18,097 nt of DNA from Synechococcales cyanobacterium PMM_0002 (GCA_949127925.1 CASBQX010000142.1:1-18097); one strand, 5' to 3'; counted from the stretch's first letter, positions 1-8,750 are shown. A program made the numbers and translations. Notes: a model not told the origin generated them from the sequence alone.

Positions 1-260
1 CACCAATCTTTTTTGAGGAGATGTCGCATTTCTAACTGGGTGGTTTGCTGACTGCCATCATCTTCGATCGGAGCATAAAGGTTGAACGATTCACTTTGCC
101 CGTTGATGTAGTGAAAGGTCAGCTGAGTATAGAGGCTGTCCTGGTTTGACATAGGATATTCGTAGGGATGTTCGTAGGTTTGATCAAAATACTTAGGGAA
201 AGTGATATCAGTTGCAGTTGGGTGATTCAGACACCCAAGGCCAATCTGCACCAACCCCAT
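1..260 (-). CDS. Probable lipoprotein, 5' part only (runs off the left edge)
   Basis: An open minus-strand frame of 86 codons runs from ATG 260 to the window edge with no stop. The N-terminus is a short hydrophobic stretch ending in GLGC, a lipobox-like site, followed by a hydrophilic, Tyr-rich chain (motifs YFDQTYEHPYEYP, LTFHYINGQSESFNLY) that looks like a folded exported domain. I do not recognise the family. The start is uncertain: from ATG 260 the signal peptide would have only nine residues before the cysteine. The frame stays open upstream to a TAG near 314, adding RFRKNSSESLNFATILA, which would make a proper basic-plus-hydrophobic signal but contains only a TTG (264-266) as a usual start codon. 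It lies about 100 bases downstream of aspA on the same strand and could be cotranscribed with it. Coding is supported by the absence of stops and the lipobox; the function is unknown. Confidence 0.6.
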   Translation of the reverse strand, partial: MGLVQIGLGCLNHPTATDITFPKYFDQTYEHPYEYPMSNQDSLYTQLTFHYINGQSESFNLYAPIEDDGSQQTTQLEMRHLLKKDW

Positions 261-366
261 AGCCAATATTGTGGCGAAATTAAGAGATTCTGAGCTATTT
301 TTTCTAAAACGCTATGGTGGAACACTTTTAAGCGGAACACAATCCTGCTCAAACGGTTTCTGCCGC

Positions 367-1761
367 TCAGGTAAGCATGGCGCTCATGGCTTCAAGGTTG
401 AGAACGCTGACCAGTTCAGCTTCACTCATGAGTCCTTTTTCTAGCACAATTTGCCGTAGAGATTTACCAGTTTCCAGCGATTCTTTGGCCACAGCGGCGG
501 CATTGAGGTAGCCGATGTGGGGGTTTAGTGCGGTAACTAGGGCTAAACTGCCTTCGGCATAGGCCAGACAGCGATCGCCATCGACGGTGATCCCAGCAAT
601 TCCTCGCTGACTCAACGCCATCACCGTATTGCCCAAAATTTCAATGCTGTGGATCAGGTCGTAGGCAATCAGTGGCATCATCACATTGAGTTCTAGCTGA
701 CCTGCTTGAGCCGCTAGGGCGATCGCCGCATCGTATCCCATGACTTGAAAGCAAACCATAGAGGTCATTTCTGCCATTACAGGATTATATTTCCCTGGCA
801 TGATTGAAGAACCGGGCTGCACTGGCGGCAGCTGAATTTCTTTAAATCCTGTTTTGGGTCCCGAATCCATTAGCCGCAAATCGTGGGAAATCTTGACTAG
901 ATCCTGCGCCAGATTTCGCAGTGCTCCCGAAACATTTACAAACGGAGCCATGCTCTGCATTGCTGCCATCAGGTGGGGCGCGGGTTTGAGTGGGGTACCA
1001 ATCAAGTCGGATAAAATTTCTGCTACCCGGACTCGGTAATGTGGATGGGTATTCATCCCGGTGCCTGCCGCGCTACCACCTAGCCCGATTACGGTTAGAT
1101 CTTGGGCTGCCGTTTGCAGTCGCCTTAGATGATCAGTGAGAATTTGCGCCCAGGCTCCAAAGGTGTCGCCCATGCGCACGGGAACCGCATCTTGCAAATG
1201 AGTTCTACCCGATTTCACGACATGCTGAAATTCGGTGGCTTTAGCGGTAAGAGTGGCGATCGCCTCCTGCAATGCGGGCAGCATCGTATGCTCTAGCGCT
1301 AACAGCCCACCAATCCGAATGGCTGTAGGAATCACATCATTCGTCGATTGTCCATAATTAACGTGATCATTCGGGCTAACCCGTTGGTAGTTACCCTTGG
1401 CGTCACCCAAAATTTCGAGCGCCCGGTTGGCCAACACCTCATTCACATTCATGTGGTGAGATGTACCCGCCCCCGCCTGATATACATCCACCACAAACTG
1501 ATCGCGCAAGTTACCCAACAGCACCTCATCTGCTGCCTGCACAATTGCCACACTCAGCTCTGGTGGAATGCAGCCTAACTCCCCGTTGGCGATCGCCGTT
1601 GCCTTCTTAATCAGCACACAGGCATCCACATAGGTTGCCAAAGGCTTCAGCCCACTAATCGGAAAATTCTCAACCGCTCGCAACGTCTGAATGCCATAGT
1701 AAACCGTATGGGGAATTTGCCGTTCTCCCATCGAGTCGCGCTCAATCCGTACATCTTCCAT
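367..1761 (-). CDS. aspA: Aspartate ammonia-lyase (aspartase), class II fumarase/aspartase superfamily
   Basis: Predicted to convert L-aspartate reversibly to fumarate and ammonia in the cytosol, as a homotetramer in this superfamily. The length of 464 residues fits (E. coli AspA is about 478). Visible motifs are YYGIQTLRAVENFPISG (21-37), GAGTSHHMNVNE (97-108), STND (139-142), GRTHLQDAVP (185-194, with the T-H pair 187-188) and the catalytic SS-loop GSSIMPGKYNP (317-327, Ser318 and Lys324). The N-terminal YYG.xTLRAxENFPISG block and GAGTS (rather than the GSGTQ of fumarases) favour aspartase over fumarase. Oddities are HH in place of the usual TN or TQSN type residues at 102-103, and Tyr325 where Val is usual in the SS-loop. 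No clear Shine-Dalgarno precedes ATG 1761. It is transcribed away from the channel gene. Confidence is high for the superfamily, somewhat lower for the substrate. Confidence 0.88.
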   Translation of the reverse strand: MEDVRIERDSMGERQIPHTVYYGIQTLRAVENFPISGLKPLATYVDACVLIKKATAIANGELGCIPPELSVAIVQAADEVLLGNLRDQFVVDVYQAGAGTSHHMNVNEVLANRALEILGDAKGNYQRVSPNDHVNYGQSTNDVIPTAIRIGGLLALEHTMLPALQEAIATLTAKATEFQHVVKSGRTHLQDAVPVRMGDTFGAWAQILTDHLRRLQTAAQDLTVIGLGGSAAGTGMNTHPHYRVRVAEILSDLIGTPLKPAPHLMAAMQSMAPFVNVSGALRNLAQDLVKISHDLRLMDSGPKTGFKEIQLPPVQPGSSIMPGKYNPVMAEMTSMVCFQVMGYDAAIALAAQAGQLELNVMMPLIAYDLIHSIEILGNTVMALSQRGIAGITVDGDRCLAYAEGSLALVTALNPHIGYLNAAAVAKESLETGKSLRQIVLEKGLMSEAELVSVLNLEAMSAMLT

Positions 1762-2345
1762 AGTTTTAACGCTTGATGATCTAGCTCAAACCTGCCCTAA
1801 TACAGAAAAGTACTATGTAGGCAGCCCTAGATAAAACATTACTGTCTTTAGCACTGACTAAGCTATTGAGTTGAGCCGCTGACACGCTGCCAAAAAAAGC
1901 CGCCCAACCGAAAATCGTCTGAGCGGAACTGTTATCTATAATAAAGGTTCTGGACATTGAGCCAGAAGGCTAGCGGGATTAAACTGTTGTGTAATATACA
2001 CTATCAAATCTACTTCTAGAAGTGTTTAAAAATCTGTCTTTCTTTATGGTTTGTAGAGATTGTTTACAATCGTAGACTAGAGTGACCGTAACGACTGAAC
2101 CCGATTGCACTCTCAGAAGTGCCCTACCCATCGCTTCAGGTAGTGCTCCATAAAAAACTAGCTTTGCTGCTATGTGCGTTACGCCTTCTAGTCCCACAGA
2201 GGCGTTACCATACAAGCATCATAGGCACCTTAACCCCATGCCACCCGACTAAGAAATATGCGGTTGCCTGTCTGCCATAGGGTGCATCGATCCTGCTTGC
2301 CTTAATTCAGTTGAACCCATTGCACGAGTTCCAAACACACAACGT
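1762..2345. other. Divergent intergenic region, aspA / potassium channel
   Basis: 584 bases without a recognised gene. It contains a minus-strand terminator (1892-1926), a 12-bp perfect palindrome ACTTCTAGAAGT (2012-2023), and an inverted repeat GATTGT-TT-ACAATC (2058-2071). A minus-strand frame of 78 codons (2215 to 1979, TTG start) ends about 50 bases before the terminator. It has an in-frame stop directly upstream, no ATG until codon 29, and no similarity I recognise. It may be a small gene, a gene remnant, or the body of a structured RNA. No tRNA cloverleaf was seen. Promoters for the two flanking genes must lie here, but I could not place them with confidence. Confidence 0.6.
1892..1926 (-). 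terminator. Intrinsic terminator, minus strand, upstream of aspA
   Basis: On the minus strand, CCGCTCAGACGA (1926-1915) and TCGGTTGGGCGG (1911-1900) pair at 11 of 12 positions counting two G-U pairs, across a TTT loop, and are followed by a run of seven T (1898-1892). Read on the plus strand the same hairpin has three mismatches and no T-run, so it is a minus-strand signal. It lies about 130 bases before the aspA start, so it either ends a short unannotated minus-strand transcript or is an attenuator in the aspA leader. Confidence 0.62.
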
Positions 2346-3401
2346 ATGAACGAATCGTTCCGCCGAGTCTTGACCGGAGCGATCTTTTTTATCATCACCA
2401 TGATTGTGGCCACCTGTGGCTACATCATGGCCGGATGGTCAATACTTGACTCCGTGTATATGGTAGTTATTACTGTCTTCGGGGTTGGCTTCGGCGAAGT
2501 TCGACCCATCACAGATCCAACCCTCCGCATCTTTACAATTCTGGTCATCATTGCGGGCACCACGTCAGCGGTCTACACCGTCGGTGGAGTCGTGCAAATG
2601 TTTACAGAAGGAGAAATTAACCGGGCACTTGGAGTGAGACGGATGATCAAAACCATCGAAACGTTAAATCAGCACGTCATCATCTGTGGCTTTGGGCGGA
2701 TGGGACAAATTCTGTCACGAGAAATGAAAGAAGCGAACCGGCCTTTTGTGATCGTAGACAGTAATGCTGGACGGATTACCGAAGCGCAAGAGCTGGATTA
2801 TTTAGTGGTAACAGGTAATGCCACCGACGAGGAAGTCCTAGAACTGGCAGGGGTTAAACGCGCCCGTTTTTTGGCCACTGTTTTGCCCGACGATGCTGCC
2901 AATGTCTTCATTACCCTCACGTCTCGGGGCTTAAATGCCAATTTGAACATATTGGCCCGGGGCGAATTTCCCAGCACCGAAAGAAAGTTGAGGCTCGCAG
3001 GTGCCGATCACGTGGTCTTGCCTGCGACCATCGGGGCATTGCGCATGGCTCGGATTGTCACTCATCCCGCATCGACAGATTTTCTCGACCAAAACGATGG
3101 TAGTAACACACTGAATGAACTGTTGATTCAACTCGATGTTCAACTCGATGAATTGCACATTGCTAAAGGCTCACCTCTCATTGGCGGCTTCGTCAAAGAT
3201 TTAGAAATTCAAGACAACACAACGTTCATTGTAGTAGCCCTGCGCCGAGCCGATGGCTTTACCATTACCAATCCGAGTAATACGGTGACTGTTCACGAAG
3301 GAGATACGGTAATTGTGATCGGACATCGTGGGGACTTACCCAAACTCGCTGCACGCTACACCCGTAAACGGGATATGCGCTACCGGGGAGCAAAGTTATA
3401 G
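2346..3401 (+). CDS. Two-TM potassium channel with cytosolic RCK (TrkA-N/TrkA-C) domain
   Basis: Predicted inner-membrane potassium channel subunit of the MthK/Kch type: TM1 about residues 9-30, pore helix and filter about 36-51, TM2 about 60-84, then an RCK domain. The RCK N-lobe has a Rossmann nucleotide-binding motif GFGRMG (115-120) with the acidic residue of IVDSN (Asp138) at the end of the second strand. A TrkA-C lobe covers roughly 265-335. The length of 351 residues is usual for this architecture. The selectivity filter reads GVGFGE (46-51) where classical potassium channels have TVGYGD; the first Thr, the Tyr and the Asp are all changed, although the preceding residues (VITVF) are pore-like. 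Ion selectivity is therefore inferred. No Shine-Dalgarno is obvious before ATG 2346. The gene converges on the cellulose operon. Confidence 0.85.
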   Translation: MNESFRRVLTGAIFFIITMIVATCGYIMAGWSILDSVYMVVITVFGVGFGEVRPITDPTLRIFTILVIIAGTTSAVYTVGGVVQMFTEGEINRALGVRRMIKTIETLNQHVIICGFGRMGQILSREMKEANRPFVIVDSNAGRITEAQELDYLVVTGNATDEEVLELAGVKRARFLATVLPDDAANVFITLTSRGLNANLNILARGEFPSTERKLRLAGADHVVLPATIGALRMARIVTHPASTDFLDQNDGSNTLNELLIQLDVQLDELHIAKGSPLIGGFVKDLEIQDNTTFIVVALRRADGFTITNPSNTVTVHEGDTVIVIGHRGDLPKLAARYTRKRDMRYRGAKL

Positions 3402-3469
3402 CCAAGTGAGTGCCCATTCAGCGCAGTGAAGGTAGTAAAAAGACACATCTTTTAAAAAAGACTATTTAA

Positions 3470-3514
3470 AACAGTGAACTGTACACACCCAACGAACGCC
3501 CACAGTTCACTGTT
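3470..3514 (-). terminator. Hairpin terminator at the end of the cellulose operon
   Basis: AACAGTGAACTGT (3470-3482) and ACAGTTCACTGTT (3502-3514) form a perfect 13-bp stem with a 19-base loop. Reading on the minus strand, it starts 27 bases after the bcsA stop and is followed by TTTTAAATAG and a second T-run, as expected for an intrinsic terminator. On the plus strand the hairpin is followed by CAAGC, so it should work mainly for the operon, although it may also block read-through from the convergent channel gene. Confidence 0.7.
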
Positions 3515-3540
3515 CAAGCTTGCTAGAACACACTATCTAG

Positions 3541-6138
3541 CTACTCTAACTCGCGCAATAGTTGCCTGATTTTACTACCTTGTCGAGCATCTAAATCCTC
3601 AGGGAAGGTTAATTCCACCTCAATTGAGCCGCCGGCTACACGGTTAACCAAGTAGGTAACCTCACCTGATGTGGACAATTCTGATACCTTCACCGCACTT
3701 ACTTGCCCGATCAACTTTTTGGGATCGTCATCGTTTTTATGTTGGCTGAGGAGCAGTCCTACAGGTGGTTTGCTCTCATGCAGCTCTTCAAGGCTAGGTA
3801 GCAAATCGCCATCCATTTCGATAATCAGGCTGCGGGAGCTAATACTTTTCGCGATACCCGAATATAGATTTCCATCCCAATACACCTGAGCAGCAGCGTT
3901 AACGTGCTTGCGAATTTCGGTATTGGTAGCAGGCTTTGGCTCTTGAAATGCTCGAATTAAACCAGTTGCCAAAAACCCTAATGAATGGAAAGGGCGATCG
4001 AGGTCTGACCGTTTCTGGGAATACCACTCTTTCACATCTGAGTAGAGCACCAGCACTAAGGCATCCTTCTGAGCCTGAGTCATATGAATAAAATCGAAGG
4101 CTACCAGCGTTTCGGTATCGCTCAAAGGAGTCACTCGAATCACTTTGGCATCCAGAAATGCTCGTGCCCCAAAATCGCCTACAATCTCAACTTCAATTGC
4201 ATCTGGCAAATTAGGCCAGTCGTGCAGAACCACCCGTGCGCCACTTTCACTAATATCTAGCGTTTTTCCAGTTAATGTTCCTTGATTTGCCCCATAAATC
4301 ACAGTGGTTAACTCACGAGCAAGGCGATGTGCCCGACGAAGCTGGGGTTGTTCAAAGGCAACTAAAAGGGCAGCAACCAGTAACAGGAGGTTAAATACAC
4401 ACCAGAGGGAGTTAATCAGAATAGCTTCTTGAGCCTCGGGGCGCATGGCCAGCCAAAACGGAGCGGATAGCAATGAAACAATCAGCAGGGTAACTACGAT
4501 AAGAGTGGGTTTAGCCGATTCCCAATCGAAACTACGCTTGGTAACGCTTAACCCCTTATCGGTGACGTTGAAGCTACCCAGTTTGGGGTTAACCAGTGCC
4601 ATTAAGGTGACAATGCCATCTTGAAATGCCATCGCATATTCAAGCACCTCGTTCCAGAACGAAAACCGGACGTTTTTGTAGGTGATGTAGTTGGCGTTCA
4701 TGGCCAAAAGAATATGCGGTAAGGCATACACTAGCGTCTCAAAGCCCAAACCTCGAATCAGGTTAATCCCTAACAGCAGGTAGAGGACAGGAGCAAGCGC
4801 GTACATCAAGCGGGGGAAGCCAAAAAAGAAGTGGGTGGTTGCAGAGAAATAGCATAACCGCTGAGGCAGGGTCAACTTGAGCTTGCGGTTGAATAAAGGG
4901 TTTTCGAGTCGCAAAATCTGCGCCATGCCTCGCGCCCAGCGAACCTGCTGACCCACGTAGGCTGTAAACTTTTCTGGCGCTAGCCCTGCCACCATAATTT
5001 TGTCGTAGTAAACCGACTCGTATCCTAACGAGTGCAACCGCAGGGCAGTATGGCAATCTTCGGTTACAGTTTCTACAGCAATGCCGCCAACTCGTAAAAC
5101 ATAGTCTTTGCGAATGACGGCAGCAGAACCGCAGAAAAAGGCGGCGTTCCAAAAATCGTTGCCCCGCTGCACGACTTTATAGAACAGTTCATTGCCAACG
5201 GGAACTCGTCCTTGGGTCAATAGGTTGCGCTCAAACGGGTCTGGGTTATAAAACCAGTGGGGTGTTTGCACCAGTGCCACCTTGGGATTACCAAAAAATC
5301 CCACGGTTTCTATCAACATCTGCTTGGACGGAATGTGGTCACAGTCTAGAATCAGCACCAAGTCACCCTTGGTGCGTCGCATAGCGGTATTGATATTGCC
5401 CGCTTTAGCGTGGTCGTTATTGTCCCGCACCATCATCACTGCTCCAACCTCATCACACATGCTCTGAAGTTCGACGCGGCGCTCTGGATATTTTCGACCA
5501 TCGTCTAAGACATACACCTTCTTTTTGGTGGCTGGATAGTCAATGGCCAGCGCTGCCAAAACTGTCTTGCGGACAATTTCGATATCTTCGTTGTAGGTAG
5601 GAATATAGACATCTACAGTCAGCCACTCATTTTGTGGAATATGGGAGATGTCAATTGAGGTACGATTTCTGAGCTTGAGAGTTTGGAAGTAGGACAATAC
5701 TAGGGTGCCGATCGCATATAGCTCAGCGGCGTAGAGCACCAGACTGAACGATCCATTCACCCACCCGTCTAGGTTAATCGTATAGCTGGTGCGATAGTAC
5801 AGATACCGCAGAGTGGTGACCATGCTCAGCCATGCTAGGAATAGATGTAAGTATTCGCTAGCGCTTTGCTCAGTCTGCTTCTGTTCTAGTTTGACGATTA
5901 GCCAGCCCACAGCAGCCAGGAAAATAGCCAGCACAGTTTGCTGCCAGACTTCTAGTGGGGTAACAATCAGCGGCGCAGATAGTAGCAACAATGCCAGCAA
6001 TATCCACAACAGTTGAGGGCTGCCAGCCTCGGGCAAAATGCGCCCAAAGATATTTGGCAGTTTCAGGATCGATCGCGTTAGCCACGATTGCTGCTCAGAA
6101 ACCGGATCGCGAAGGGGTTGAGATGTGGAACTCGTCAT
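3541..6138 (-). CDS. bcsA: Cellulose synthase catalytic subunit (UDP-forming) with PilZ domain
   Basis: Family-2 processive glycosyltransferase that polymerises UDP-glucose into beta-1,4-glucan and moves it through its own membrane channel. The 865 residues show TM segments about 44-60, 66-83, 98-114 and 133-151. The GT domain carries DDG (212-214), DCD (265-267), FFCGS (334-338), TED (359-361) and QQVRW (397-401). Further TMs follow at about 430-515 and 545-594. The gating loop FNVTDKG (523-529) matches the FxVTxK motif of BcsA. A PilZ domain has RRAHR (601-605, RxxxR) and DISESG (628-633, DxSxxG), so activation by cyclic di-GMP is expected. Residues ~740-865 form an extra C-terminal region after PilZ. 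The start ATG 6138 overlaps the bcsB stop by four bases (ATGA) and has a good ribosome site (AGGAG, 7-base spacing) inside bcsB. It is the last gene of the operon. Confidence 0.95.
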   Translation of the reverse strand: MTSSTSQPLRDPVSEQQSWLTRSILKLPNIFGRILPEAGSPQLLWILLALLLLSAPLIVTPLEVWQQTVLAIFLAAVGWLIVKLEQKQTEQSASEYLHLFLAWLSMVTTLRYLYYRTSYTINLDGWVNGSFSLVLYAAELYAIGTLVLSYFQTLKLRNRTSIDISHIPQNEWLTVDVYIPTYNEDIEIVRKTVLAALAIDYPATKKKVYVLDDGRKYPERRVELQSMCDEVGAVMMVRDNNDHAKAGNINTAMRRTKGDLVLILDCDHIPSKQMLIETVGFFGNPKVALVQTPHWFYNPDPFERNLLTQGRVPVGNELFYKVVQRGNDFWNAAFFCGSAAVIRKDYVLRVGGIAVETVTEDCHTALRLHSLGYESVYYDKIMVAGLAPEKFTAYVGQQVRWARGMAQILRLENPLFNRKLKLTLPQRLCYFSATTHFFFGFPRLMYALAPVLYLLLGINLIRGLGFETLVYALPHILLAMNANYITYKNVRFSFWNEVLEYAMAFQDGIVTLMALVNPKLGSFNVTDKGLSVTKRSFDWESAKPTLIVVTLLIVSLLSAPFWLAMRPEAQEAILINSLWCVFNLLLLVAALLVAFEQPQLRRAHRLARELTTVIYGANQGTLTGKTLDISESGARVVLHDWPNLPDAIEVEIVGDFGARAFLDAKVIRVTPLSDTETLVAFDFIHMTQAQKDALVLVLYSDVKEWYSQKRSDLDRPFHSLGFLATGLIRAFQEPKPATNTEIRKHVNAAAQVYWDGNLYSGIAKSISSRSLIIEMDGDLLPSLEELHESKPPVGLLLSQHKNDDDPKKLIGQVSAVKVSELSTSGEVTYLVNRVAGGSIEVELTFPEDLDARQGSKIRQLLRELE

Positions 6139-8702
6139 TTTGCATCTCCTGAGTTAGCAAGTCGGTTGACATAAAGCTGGGACACCCCGTAGAGCAGCAG
6201 GGAGAGCATGACAATTCCAGCTGGTAGCAAGAACCAGTAGTCTTGAATAAATAGGGAAATGCGACTTAAAAATCCAGTCTTCTGCACTCGCTGCTGTTGC
6301 ACTTCTTTCAAAAAGTCTAGGCTGTAGGCAAATGGATCATCGGGATCAGGATTAGGCTGGTTGCGGTTAATCAAGATGGTGTCGCTCTGAAGCTGAGCGA
6401 ACAGCTGGTTGCGGTCAAATAATTCACCCACATCTCTGAGTCCTTGTTCTGATTGACCCGTTAGAGCTAAGATGACGCGATCGCTATTTTCTGGCGAAAT
6501 AATCATCTTGAGCACGCCCTGGTTATCAGACACGGTCTGCACCTTGTTGCCGTTTAATTGGCGGCTCATTAGCTCACCTAAACCGAAGCCATTCTGAGCT
6601 TCAAACACTTCAGGGAAGGGGAAGCGATCGCGTGTGCCAATTCCCACTAGGTTCATCTCATTCTTGACCTCGTTAGGCAGGTTACCGCCTCGATAGACCT
6701 GAAGCGCCACCCCATCGGCTTGACTTAGCCGACCCATGCGTTCGGTAAACTCTAGCATCGTCATCACATCGCTATCTCTCGGCGAATCGGGTAGCGCGAT
6801 CGCCATCTGCGATAAATCTTGAGGAGCGGTGAATGGATAACCCGTCTTCAGCAGCTTTAGATCTGGCAGCTGCACAAAAATATCGCGCTTCAAATCAAAG
6901 CGCGTATCACTGTGCACCGTCCCCCAGAGCGACTGGTCTTTTGATAGACCACACACTTCACTTTGGCGCGGGTTTAGGTTAAAAAATACCGTCAGCACCG
7001 AATCTGGCTGAATCAGGTTGGGCGGTAAGTCTACATTGAGCGATTCGCGTTTACCGCTAGACGATGACAGCCGCTTCGAGCCGATCGTCACATCATCGAG
7101 CCGCACTTCTACCGTTGAGGTGCGCGGATCGACTTGTGAGCTGTAGCTGTACTGTAAATTCATCGTGCTGCCCCGAGAGAAGCGGTCATCCGGCAGCGCT
7201 TGAAACGGAATCTGAACAGGCGGTGCATTCGTGCCGCGCACCGTCATATCCTCAAAAGGCTGACGATTGTCCATCGTCAGTTCCCGCAAATCAAAGCGAT
7301 TGTTGTTAGGCAAATAGCCAGGCCAGACTCGAGGTGCTAGGGCTGGAGTCTCCGTCAAACTGGTAACGGTAATGGCCTGCCCTGTGCCAATTTGGGAATC
7401 TTGAGTTTGGACTAAAAACTGTACCGCCTTGAGCACTCCCTCAGCCGAATTACCCGTTGCCACAAGCACTGGATTGCCGCCGTCTTGAACGGTCGTTAAC
7501 ATCAACACACCGACATCGGGAGGCAGTGGTGAATTGTTGCCATCTAAAATCTGTCCATTCTTAACTGGAAACGGCAACGACATTTTAGACAGCAGCGGTT
7601 GTTCAGCCGGAGTCCCAATCGCAACAAGGCGATCGTTCCATTTCAAGTTGTTGAGGTCGGGTACCAACCGAGTATTGAGCGGACGAAAATCAACCATGCG
7701 TCCAGCATCGGCCTGAAACAGTGCAGCGGCATTTAGCCAAGCTTCGCTGTAGGTAGCAGGACGCAGATAGGTCAGCTGATTTGGATCTAGAGCCAACTGA
7801 TCAATCAGCGGGTAAGGATAGCGGCTAAAATCGAGCGGCACATTTTGCGGCTCATAGTCTAAGACAATTTTTGAATCGGGTAGAATCTCTGTCCATAGGG
7901 TTGGATCAGTCGGAATCGTGCAAGCCTCGGACGTTTGCTGCTCTGCCAGAATTGCAATATCGTTATAGTCCTGAATTAGGTTGGGTGGAATGTTCAACAC
8001 CACCTGACCAATTTGAGATTTAGGCCGATTTAAAGGAATACTGCCAATGCTGGTGTCATTCACCCGCACCACCAGGCTAGAACGATCGGCTAGCAGTGAG
8101 GGGGAATGTTGAAAACGCAGAATCAACTTCGCTGTTTTGGTCTGCCAGTTGCGCGGCCGCGTAAAGCCGAGCCGAGCCTCAGGATATACACCTTCCATCC
8201 GCAGACGGTTTCCTACGACCGGGCTGCGGTTAAACTCCAACACATACTGATAATCGGGCTGCGTAGACTGAGTCGCCTGAGTAGATGGTGGAGTGGGCGT
8301 AACGGCACCTGCTCCCGTTGAAGTAGCCGGCTGGTTAGGAGCAGTAGGCCGTGCCGCAGGTTTTGGAGCAGCGCTCGGTTGAGGTGCTCGCCGAATTTGA
8401 GTGGTTGCAGGAGCCTGTCGAGGGCGATACACCGGAGCAGGTGCAGACTGGCGGGGGAGCGTAAATTCACGAATGACCCGGTTTTCCTGCTGCTGTACGC
8501 TAGTCTGAGCCGTTACTAACGCTGGCATTAAGCTCAGACTTGTACCTAACACGATTAGACTTAATGCGCCAATCAAAGAACGAGTGCGCCAAGAGCGCTT
8601 CTTAAACGAGCGAATCTTGGCAGACGATTCTCTCTCTAAGCCTCCTCTTGGAGAACTACCTCTGTAAAAACTCAGGAACCATTGGCGTAGCAGACTAAAC
8701 AT
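6135..8702 (-). CDS. bcsB: Cellulose synthase subunit BcsB (periplasmic, membrane-anchored)
   Basis: Periplasmic partner of BcsA that docks on its channel exit and guides the glucan. The 855 residues comprise an unusually long basic N-terminal stretch (1-40), a hydrophobic signal/anchor (about 42-65, possible cleavage at VTAQ), a Pro/Ala-rich flexible linker (about 85-148) and the BcsB ectodomain. A C-terminal TM (about 822-841) is followed by a short cytosolic tail, as in known BcsB. The ectodomain shows the internal duplication of the family: EACTIPTDPTLWTEILPDS (about 259-277) is echoed by EVCGLSKDQSLWGTVHSDT (about 582-600), each after an NLIQ-type strand. The linker is not a usual part of BcsB and could let the ectodomain reach across the periplasm. 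ATG 8702 follows the bcsZ stop by 48 bases with only a weak ribosome site; no alternative Met lies before the signal helix. Confidence 0.92.
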   Translation of the reverse strand: MFSLLRQWFLSFYRGSSPRGGLERESSAKIRSFKKRSWRTRSLIGALSLIVLGTSLSLMPALVTAQTSVQQQENRVIREFTLPRQSAPAPVYRPRQAPATTQIRRAPQPSAAPKPAARPTAPNQPATSTGAGAVTPTPPSTQATQSTQPDYQYVLEFNRSPVVGNRLRMEGVYPEARLGFTRPRNWQTKTAKLILRFQHSPSLLADRSSLVVRVNDTSIGSIPLNRPKSQIGQVVLNIPPNLIQDYNDIAILAEQQTSEACTIPTDPTLWTEILPDSKIVLDYEPQNVPLDFSRYPYPLIDQLALDPNQLTYLRPATYSEAWLNAAALFQADAGRMVDFRPLNTRLVPDLNNLKWNDRLVAIGTPAEQPLLSKMSLPFPVKNGQILDGNNSPLPPDVGVLMLTTVQDGGNPVLVATGNSAEGVLKAVQFLVQTQDSQIGTGQAITVTSLTETPALAPRVWPGYLPNNNRFDLRELTMDNRQPFEDMTVRGTNAPPVQIPFQALPDDRFSRGSTMNLQYSYSSQVDPRTSTVEVRLDDVTIGSKRLSSSSGKRESLNVDLPPNLIQPDSVLTVFFNLNPRQSEVCGLSKDQSLWGTVHSDTRFDLKRDIFVQLPDLKLLKTGYPFTAPQDLSQMAIALPDSPRDSDVMTMLEFTERMGRLSQADGVALQVYRGGNLPNEVKNEMNLVGIGTRDRFPFPEVFEAQNGFGLGELMSRQLNGNKVQTVSDNQGVLKMIISPENSDRVILALTGQSEQGLRDVGELFDRNQLFAQLQSDTILINRNQPNPDPDDPFAYSLDFLKEVQQQRVQKTGFLSRISLFIQDYWFLLPAGIVMLSLLLYGVSQLYVNRLANSGDAK

Positions 8703-8750
8703 AGACCTATCTCTACTAAGTAAGTAAGGGGGGTTTACGTGGGATGGGGT

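Noticed and set aside
367..1761. Fumarase (fumC) as the identity of the 464-residue lyase
   Set aside because: The GAGTS block and the YYG.xTLRAxENFPISG N-terminus fit aspartase better, although the MPGK of the SS-loop is also seen in fumarases.
2054..2068. NtcA-type site GTA-N8-TAC between aspA and the channel gene
   Set aside because: The spacing between GTA and TAC is nine, not eight, and no well-placed -10 follows.
1979..2215. Minus-strand frame of 78 codons as a certain gene
   Set aside because: Only a TTG start, an in-frame stop just upstream, no ribosome site and no recognised family. It is kept only as a possibility because a terminator follows it.
4763..5152. Minus-strand open frame of 129 codons inside bcsA
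   Set aside because: Out-of-frame shadow of the conserved glycosyltransferase region; the composition is Arg/Cys-rich with no recognisable domain.
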